From: DATEPR01 sp036503065
GTDB lineage: Bacteria; Actinomycetota; Actinomycetes; Mycobacteriales; Pseudonocardiaceae
DNA: 10,874 bases
Direction of reading: 5' to 3'
Assembly: GCA_036503065.1 (NCBI GenBank)
Contig: DASXXM010000531.1
Span: 1-10,874, forward strand
The position numbers and the translations under genes were made by a program. Below, one piece after another: positions 5,685 through 10,874 of the stretch. Numbering within the stretch: position 1 is the first letter of the stretch; each line of letters opens with the position of its first letter. The notes beneath the pieces were generated by a model that did not search any database, was not told the origin of the DNA, and saw nothing but the letters and a program-made list of their open reading frames with translations.

Positions 5685-6843
5685 CAGTCGGTCCGTTCGT
5701 ACAGTGCGGACAGGGCGTCGTCCAACCCGTCCGCCTCGGTGGTTCGTGGGGGAAGGCTGATGCGGAACTCCCGAACACGGTTCGTGATGCGCTCACTGCC
5801 ATAGGTACGGGCGGTCGCCAATGCTTCAATTGCCAAGGCCGAGCCGGCGGCCACGTCGCCGGCTCGCACCAACACGTGTGCGTGTTCGACCTGGGCCGGT
5901 GCGCGTGGTTTCGCTGCCGTCAGCGCCGGTCCGGCAGCCGCGTACGCGGCTCTGGCTGCTCGGACGTCGCCGAGCCGGCCGAGTGCCCCGGCCTGGTAAC
6001 GGGCGGCCTTGGCCGCGTCGAACGCGAACAGCCAGGGCCAACGCAGTTCGCCGCGCTGGCGGTTGGTCAGGGACTCCGCACGACGCAGCGCGCCCGTGGC
6101 TGATGTCCGGTCCTTCATCGCGGCGTGCGCGGTCGCACGAAGCGACTCCAACCAGGCCCGCGCGGCATCGGGAGCGCTGCCGTCCAGCAGGACCGATGCA
6201 CGTTGAATCATCGTCAGGCCGGCACGTGGGTTGTCAGCCTCGACAGCAAAATGGCCAAGGCTCGCCGTCATGTAGGACACCAACAACGGGTGGTGTCCGC
6301 CGGGCATAGGTGATGGCGTCGGCGTACCTGTGCCGAGCGGTCGCAGTGTCGCCCCGATCGGCCGCCAGCCACGCCGACAAGCCTGCTACCTCGGACAACA
6401 CCCGAAATCCGGATGCCGTGCGCAACCCTTTCGCGCACGATGCCACTCGCCAGGCTCAGGTGTGCATTCACCGCCGGAGTGAGCTGGTCGGACGGGACCG
6501 CCGACTCCATGCGTCGGTAGCAGGCGATCAGATCGGACAAGATGCCGGCGAGGTCACCGGCCGACGACATCGGGCTGTGGCGCGCGAGTAACAGCTCCGC
6601 GCTGGCTCCGAGGGTCGTCTTGAGGAAAGTCTTACGGTCCACCGAGTCAACGGTAGCTCGTTGCGGTGGACGAAAGCCCAGTTCGGCGTCCGTCGTCACG
6701 TCCAGCACGGCCCGCAGAGCGGCCGGCCATCGTGTGCCGCCACGCTCCCACTTGCCCACGTGATTGGCATTGACGGCGCCACGCTTTCCGGTCGACCGGA
6801 ACACATGCTCGTTGATCGCGTCGGCGAGTCCGGGCGATGTCAT
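5684..6843 (-). pseudogene. XRE-family HTH/TPR-type transcriptional regulator, disrupted by two frameshifts
   Basis: Three reading frames together make one protein of about 385 residues. Frame 1 (from ATG 6843) has an HTH-like segment LADAINEHV...NANHVGKWERGGTRWP (about 6-40), TDAELGF (51-57) and the linker DRKTFLKTTLGASAELLLAR (69-88). Near 6421-6440 (around GAAAGGGTT, read on the minus strand) the frame moves by +1 and continues with GLRTASGFRVLSEVAGLSAWLAADRGD. Near 6290-6312 it moves by +1 again and continues with HPLLVSYMTASLGHFAVEADNPRAG and TPR-like helices to the stop at 5684. Each shift equals one extra base. The HTH also looks short at its N-terminus, with helix 1 missing. The start overlaps the pnkp stop (ATGA). 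True decay, sequencing error and a partly functional N-terminal fragment are all possible. Intact relatives sense signals or partners through the TPR part. Confidence 0.75.
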
Positions 6844-9347
6844 AGCCGAGGGTCGACCGGTTCGGACTCCAGGGCCAAGACTGCGAAAACACACTCGTGG
6901 ACTTGCCACAGCGGCGCACCGTTCGCCACTCGGGTCAGGCCCTCCAGTCCCAGCGCGTACTCGCGCAATGCCAGGGAACGCTTGCCGCCCAGGTTCCGGT
7001 CGCGCAAGCGGTCCAGGTTCGCCGGCTCCGTGTAGTCCGGGCCGTAGATGATCCGCAGGTACTCCCGGCCGCGCACCTTCACCCCTGGCTGGGCGAGGCC
7101 GCGGCCGGTCCTGGTCAGATTGGCCGCCGGTTTCACGACCATGCCTTCACCACCGGCGTCGGTCAGGTCCTCCCACCACCGCACGCCGTCGGCCACCGAT
7201 ACCGGGTCGGTGGTGTCCACGAGCAGCCGGCGCGTGGTGGCGAACAGGTCGCTGTCGGCGGCGACCAGACGGTCGGCCATGGCCAGATGCCAGTCGTGAC
7301 CGTGGTCGTGGTACGTCCGGCCTTCGCTGGCCAGCAGTTGGAACGGTGCGATCCGGACGCCGCTCAGGCCGTCGGTCGGCCAGCAGTACGGCCGGTAGGC
7401 GGCTCGGAACGCGGCCGCGTTCCGAGCACGGGAATCGTTGCGCGCCAATAGGTCCGCGACGTCGACACCTCGGTCGACGGCCGCGCTGAGCGCGCGGGAG
7501 GCGGCCGGCAGCGCCGCGGCTGCTGCCGCGCCGACCGCAGCGTACTGGTCCACGATCAACGACCGAGCCTTGGCGCTCCACGGCATCAACTCGGCATCCA
7601 GCAACAGCCAGCCCGTACCCAACTCGTCCCACAGCCCGGCCATGGCCACGGCATCTCGGACCCGGCCGACCAACCGGCTGTCCGCGAAGAACGGTCGGCC
7701 GGTCCGGGTGACGACGGCACCGTCACCCTCGATGCCGAACCGGGCCGGCGCGACACCGCCGTCCCGGCAGACCAGCAGCACCGCCCGCGAGCCCATGTGC
7801 TTCTCCTCGCACAGCACGGCCGCGACGCCGTCCTCGCGATACCCGGCGAACGCTTCCACCGGGTGTTCCACCATGTCCGGCCGGCGCGATGTCGCGGTCG
7901 GGGCCATGGTCGGCGGCAGGTACAGCAGCCAGCGCGGGTCGACCGCGAACCGGCTCATCACCTCGAGCGCGGCGGCGGCCTGGTCGGCGCGAACCGTCAC
8001 CCTGCCATGGTGTTCGGTCTCGACGATCCGGCGGCCGGCCACGTCCGACAGGTCCAGTGTGTCCGGTTCGCGGACCGCACTCTCCGGGACCAGTGGGCGT
8101 ATCGGCTCGTACCAGACCTGGTGTGCCGGCACCGCGACGACCTCGCGTTCCGGGTAGCGCAGCGCGGTCAGCGCGCCGCCGAACACGCAGCCGGTGTCCA
8201 GGCACATCGTGTTGTTGACCCACTCGGCATTCGGTACCGGCGTATGTCCATACAGGACCGTCGCATGGCCCCGGTACTCGTTGGCCCATGGGTAGCGCAC
8301 GGGCAGGCCGTACTCGTCGGTCTCGCCGGTGGTGTCGCCGTACAGCGCGAAACCGCGCACCCGGCCGGACGCGCGGCCGTGGTAGCGCTCCGGCAGGCCG
8401 GCGTGCGCGACGACCAGCCTGCCGTCGTCCAGCACGTAGTGCGCGACGAGTTCGTCGCAGAACTCGGTGACCGCGGACCGGAACTCGGGGGGCTCGCCGG
8501 CGAGTTGGGCCAGCGACTCGGCCAGTCCGTGGCTGACCGTCACCTGGCGGCCGCGCAGCGCCCGCAGCAGTTTCTGCTCGTGGTTGCCGGACACGGCAAG
8601 GGCGTCGCCCGCCGCGACCATGCCCATCACCAGCCGCAGCACACCCGGTGTGTCCGGGCCACGGTCGACGAGGTCGCCGACGAACACCGCGCGCCTGCCG
8701 TCCGGGTGGTGCGCGCCGTCGGCGGTCACCGCGTAGCCCAGTTCGCCGAGCAGTTCGGCCAGTTCCGCATGGCAGCCGTGCACGTCGCCGATCACGTCGA
8801 ACGGGCCGGTCTCGGCGCGCAGGTCGTTGCGCAGCGGTTCGACCACGATCCGCGCCGCGGCCACCTCGGCATCGTCGCGCAGCACGTGCACCCGCCGGAA
8901 GCCCTCCTTGGCCAGGAACCGCAGCGAGCGACGCAGGTCCGCGCACTGCCGGCGGACCACCCGCGCGCCGAAGTCCCGGTCCGGCCGGTCGGCGTTGCGC
9001 CGCACGCACTCCGACTCCGGCGTGTCCAGCACGATCGCCACCGGCAGCACGTCGTGCGCCCTGGCCAGCGCCACGAGCGGGGCGCGGGCGCCGGGCTGCA
9101 CGTTGGTCGCGTCGACGACCGTGAGCCTGCCGGCCGCCAGCCGCTTGCCGGCCACGTAGTGCAGCACGTCGAACGCGTCGGGAGTGGCGGCCTGGTCGTT
9201 CTCGTCGTCGGCGACCAGACCACGGCAGAAGTCGCTGGACAGCACCTGGGTCGGCGCGAAGTGCCGTGCCGCGAACGTCGACTTGCCGGAGCCGGACGCG
9301 CCGACCAGCACGACCAGCGCCATGTCCGGAATCTTCAGTTCGGTCAT
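6840..9347 (-). CDS. pnkp: Polynucleotide kinase-phosphatase / RNA ligase, Pnkp (RNA repair)
   Basis: An 835-residue three-module RNA repair enzyme, close to the size of Clostridium thermocellum Pnkp (about 870). The 5'-OH kinase module (about 1-175) has the P-loop GASGSGKST (16-24). The binuclear-metal phosphatase (about 183-420), which removes 2',3'-cyclic phosphate or 3'-phosphate, has GDVHG (187-191), GDLVDRG (224-230), GNHE (254-257), VAHAG (313-317) and GHTP (367-370). The adenylyltransferase/ligase module (about 480-835) has the nucleophile Lys516 in KHMG and EGMVVKP (734-740). In known systems this enzyme needs Hen1 to complete ligation. ATG 9347 has AGGAGGG five bases upstream and overlaps the hen1 stop as ATGA; the open frame reaches 9488 but the extra part is low-complexity Arg/Pro. 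The stop overlaps the next start as ATGA. All catalytic motifs look intact. Confidence 0.97.
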   Translation of the reverse strand: MTELKIPDMALVVLVGASGSGKSTFAARHFAPTQVLSSDFCRGLVADDENDQAATPDAFDVLHYVAGKRLAAGRLTVVDATNVQPGARAPLVALARAHDVLPVAIVLDTPESECVRRNADRPDRDFGARVVRRQCADLRRSLRFLAKEGFRRVHVLRDDAEVAAARIVVEPLRNDLRAETGPFDVIGDVHGCHAELAELLGELGYAVTADGAHHPDGRRAVFVGDLVDRGPDTPGVLRLVMGMVAAGDALAVSGNHEQKLLRALRGRQVTVSHGLAESLAQLAGEPPEFRSAVTEFCDELVAHYVLDDGRLVVAHAGLPERYHGRASGRVRGFALYGDTTGETDEYGLPVRYPWANEYRGHATVLYGHTPVPNAEWVNNTMCLDTGCVFGGALTALRYPEREVVAVPAHQVWYEPIRPLVPESAVREPDTLDLSDVAGRRIVETEHHGRVTVRADQAAAALEVMSRFAVDPRWLLYLPPTMAPTATSRRPDMVEHPVEAFAGYREDGVAAVLCEEKHMGSRAVLLVCRDGGVAPARFGIEGDGAVVTRTGRPFFADSRLVGRVRDAVAMAGLWDELGTGWLLLDAELMPWSAKARSLIVDQYAAVGAAAAAALPAASRALSAAVDRGVDVADLLARNDSRARNAAAFRAAYRPYCWPTDGLSGVRIAPFQLLASEGRTYHDHGHDWHLAMADRLVAADSDLFATTRRLLVDTTDPVSVADGVRWWEDLTDAGGEGMVVKPAANLTRTGRGLAQPGVKVRGREYLRIIYGPDYTEPANLDRLRDRNLGGKRSLALREYALGLEGLTRVANGAPLWQVHECVFAVLALESEPVDPRL

Positions 9348-10711
9348 GTCGCCCTCCTGGTGAACTCGGCCAGTTGGGTGGGCGGCCCGACTTCCGGATC
9401 GTCGTCGCCGACAGGCAGGTGGCGGACCTGGTAGCCGTGGCGCTGCGCCACGGCGTCGGCCCAGTGGGCGAACTGTGCGCGTGTCCATTCGAACCGGTGG
9501 TCGGGATGCCGGAAGCGGCCGGCGGGCAGGTTCGGGAACCGCACGTTGTACTCGGCGTTCGGCGTGGTCACCACGACGGTGGCCGGGGCGGCCGCATCGA
9601 ACACGGAGTGCTCAAGGGCGGGCAGCCGGCTCGGGTCGACGTGTTCGATCACCTCCATCAGCACGGCCGCGTCGTAGCCGGCCAGCGTGGTGTCGGTGTA
9701 GGTGAGGGCGGACTGGCGCAGCGTGATCCTGGCCAACTGCCGATCGCCCAACCGGTCCAGCCGTTTCCGCGCCTCGGCCAGTGCGCCCGCGGACACGTCG
9801 ACCCCGACGATCTCGGTGAACCGCGCCTGGGCCAGCAGGTCCCGCAGCAGCGCGCCGTTGCCGCAGCCCAGGTCGAGAACCCGGTGGGCGCCGGCCTCGG
9901 TCAGCACCGCGAGCACGGCGGCCCTGCGGCGCTCGGCCAGCGACGCGACCACAGGCGCGGCCAGGGCATTGTCCAGGTCGTCGGTGTCCAGGTCGTCCGA
10001 CTCGGCGAGCCGGGCCAGCGCGGACCGGACGTAGGCGCGCTGGTGCGCCAGGTATCGGTCGCTGACCAGGAGCCGGTCCGGATGGCCTGCCAACCAGCCC
10101 TCGCCGGCACGCAACAGCTTGGCGACCTCGTCCTCGCCGACCCAGTAGTGCTTTCCGTTGTCCAGCACGGGAAGCAGCACATACAGGTGCTTCAGCGCGT
10201 CGGCAAGCCGCTGCGTTCCGGTCAGCGTGAGCGCGACGTACCGGGAGTCGCCCCAGTCCGGGAAGGCCGGGTCGAGCGGGATCGGTTCGGTGGCGACCGT
10301 CCAGCCGAGCGGCTCGAACAGCCGGCGCGCCAGGTCACCGGGCACCGCGGGGATCTCGATCCGCAGCGGGATCGGCCGGGCGGCCAGTTCGGGGCGGCTG
10401 TCGCAGCGGCCTGCCATGGCGGTCCGGAACACCGAACCCAGGGCGACGGCCAGCATCGAGCCGGCCACGTAGGGGCGGTCGTTGACGTACTGGGCGAGCG
10501 CGAACCCGCCGTTCTGCCGGCCGCGCACCAACCCGATCGGGTCGATCTCCAGCAGCATCGCCGCCGTGCACTCGTCGGCGTCCGCGCGTGGGTAGAACAC
10601 GTGCGCGGTGCCGGCGGCGACAGGGAAGGACTGTGCCCTGACCGGATGCTTGTGCAGCAGGAAGCCGAGATCGGTGGCGGGCCGTTCGGTGGTGGTCAGG
10701 GTCAGCAGCAC
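9344..10711 (-). CDS. hen1: RNA 3'-terminal ribose 2'-O-methyltransferase Hen1
   Basis: A 455-residue bacterial Hen1. The N-terminal half (about 1-245) starts MLLTLTTT and has the family's HVFYPRA (37-43), which in related systems activates the Pnkp ligase module. The C-terminal methyltransferase has the SAM motif VLDLGCGNG (278-286), VGVDVS (302-307) and the metal-binding EVIEH (Glu353, Glu356, His357) plus HRFEWTR with His405. It transfers methyl to the 2'-OH of the terminal ribose at the break before ligation, so the repaired RNA resists a second cut by the same ribotoxin. The length is normal and all ligands are present. GTG 10711 is chosen because the family N-terminus starts there; no Shine-Dalgarno sequence is visible and a leaderless transcript is possible. 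It is the first gene of a four-gene operon, and its stop overlaps pnkp by 4 bases. Confidence 0.97.
   Translation of the reverse strand: MLLTLTTTERPATDLGFLLHKHPVRAQSFPVAAGTAHVFYPRADADECTAAMLLEIDPIGLVRGRQNGGFALAQYVNDRPYVAGSMLAVALGSVFRTAMAGRCDSRPELAARPIPLRIEIPAVPGDLARRLFEPLGWTVATEPIPLDPAFPDWGDSRYVALTLTGTQRLADALKHLYVLLPVLDNGKHYWVGEDEVAKLLRAGEGWLAGHPDRLLVSDRYLAHQRAYVRSALARLAESDDLDTDDLDNALAAPVVASLAERRRAAVLAVLTEAGAHRVLDLGCGNGALLRDLLAQARFTEIVGVDVSAGALAEARKRLDRLGDRQLARITLRQSALTYTDTTLAGYDAAVLMEVIEHVDPSRLPALEHSVFDAAAPATVVVTTPNAEYNVRFPNLPAGRFRHPDHRFEWTRAQFAHWADAVAQRHGYQVRHLPVGDDDPEVGPPTQLAEFTRRAT
9353..9358 (-). promoter_or_regulatory. Strong internal ribosome binding site of pnkp
   Basis: Read on the minus strand, AGGAGG lies within the end of hen1, five bases before ATG 9347. 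It is the only strong Shine-Dalgarno sequence seen in this operon and selects this start over the longer open frame. It may let pnkp be translated well apart from coupling to hen1. Confidence 0.7.
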
Positions 10712-10719
10712 GATGGTCG

Positions 10720-10725
10720 AGTATT
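10720..10725 (-). promoter_or_regulatory. Candidate -10 element of the hen1 operon
   Basis: Read on the minus strand, AATACT ends 8 bases before GTG 10711. It matches TATAAT at four of six positions. A transcript starting 7-8 bases after it would begin at or next to the GTG, giving a leaderless mRNA, which fits the missing Shine-Dalgarno sequence. The best -35-like word, TTGACC (10748-10753, minus strand), is 22 bases away, so it is too far for a standard promoter. Confidence 0.3.
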
Positions 10726-10750
10726 CACGATCGCTTCGTCGGCTTCAGGT

Positions 10751-10782
10751 CAATATCGCGAACGCGGCCGTGTGACATATTG
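10751..10782. promoter_or_regulatory. AT-rich inverted repeat in divergent promoter region (possible operator)
   Basis: CAATAT (10751-10756) and ATATTG (10777-10782) form 6-bp inverted arms, 26 bases apart start to start, in a very GC-rich background. Between them lies CGCGAACGCG. The repeat spans the 77-bp spacer between the divergent hen1 and FAD oxidoreductase genes, where an operator could act on both. The right arm also overlaps CATATT (10776-10781), a possible -10 for the plus-strand gene. Confidence 0.28.
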
Positions 10783-10788
10783 CTTCGT

Positions 10789-10874
10789 GTGGTGTCCGCT
10801 GATGTGGTCGTCATCGGTGCCGGCATGGTCGGGGCCGCGTGCGCGTACTACTGCGGCGCGGCAGGGCTGGCCGT
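10789..10874 (+). CDS. FAD-dependent oxidoreductase (DAO-type), 5' part only
   Basis: Only the first 28 codons are in the window. They read VVSADVVVIGAGMVGAAC and continue AYYCGAAGLAV, a strand-turn-helix dinucleotide fold with GxGxxG (GAGMVG), typical of D-amino-acid oxidase, glycine oxidase or sarcosine oxidase-like FAD enzymes. The substrate cannot be judged. Two adjacent GTG codons (10789 and 10792) could start it; the earlier one is listed. No Shine-Dalgarno sequence precedes them, and CATATT at 10776-10781 sits at a spacing that would allow a leaderless message. It diverges from hen1, and no functional link to RNA repair is evident. Confidence 0.8.
   Translation, partial: MVSADVVVIGAGMVGAACAYYCGAAGLA

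Noticed and set aside
7797..9434. Long plus-strand open frame of 545 codons opposite pnkp
   Set aside because: It is the antisense shadow of a gene with every catalytic motif of Pnkp. Its translation is rich in Arg, Gln, His and Val and has no recognisable family pattern.
9348..9488. Longer N-terminus for Pnkp (start at 9488)
   Set aside because: The extra 47 residues are Arg/Pro-rich and lie over the hen1 end; the ATG at 9347 has AGGAGG and the ATGA overlap.
1..10874. CRISPR array, tRNA or rRNA gene, insertion sequence, prophage genes
   Set aside because: No spaced repeat array, cloverleaf-like sequence, transposase or integrase motif was seen on either strand by reading.

Overview
The window reads as chromosomal DNA of a high-GC actinomycete. 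GC is high throughout, GTG starts are common, genes are packed with 1-4 base stop/start overlaps, and several protein families are typical of the group: an MgtA-like glycosyltransferase, a SGNH hydrolase with a C-terminal Trp/Leu-rich tail, and an XRE regulator with the D-R-K-T-F-L-K linker. Pseudonocardiales is my best guess, but I cannot fix the genus from sequence alone.

Left part (1-4946). After a leader with an inverted repeat at the window edge, three plus-strand genes overlap by 4 bases each. They encode an MgtA-like GT4 glycosyltransferase (192-1307), a second GT4 glycosyltransferase (1304-2407) and an acyl-lipid/acyl-CoA desaturase (2404-3315). Together they look like a membrane-lipid or glycolipid modification operon. 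A SGNH/GDSL hydrolase on the minus strand (3261-4118) runs into the desaturase tail, so the two convergent genes share 55 bp. A short flavin reductase of the siderophore-interacting protein family (4260-4946) diverges from the hydrolase.

Middle (4947-5204). This 258-bp gap separates two convergent genes. It holds a strong inverted repeat whose arms are also DnaA-box-like 9-mers, further DnaA-like matches, and small GC-rich dyads. I see no credible gene in it.

Right part (5205-10711, all minus strand). One tightly coupled operon reads right to left: hen1 (RNA 3'-terminal ribose 2'-O-methyltransferase), pnkp (kinase-phosphatase-ligase RNA repair enzyme), an XRE/TPR regulator broken by two frameshifts, and a small SLOG/Rossmann-like nucleotide-binding protein. 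The joins are ATGA, ATGA and TGATG. Hen1 and Pnkp form the known bacterial system that mends RNAs cut by ribotoxins and marks the repaired site with a 2'-O-methyl group. The coupling of this pair to a TPR regulator and a SLOG protein is the most interesting point in the window, because it suggests a signalling or regulatory arm attached to RNA repair.

Right edge (10789-10874). The start of a divergent FAD-dependent oxidoreductase lies here. The 77-bp divergent spacer carries an AT-rich inverted repeat, and both starts lack a clear Shine-Dalgarno sequence.
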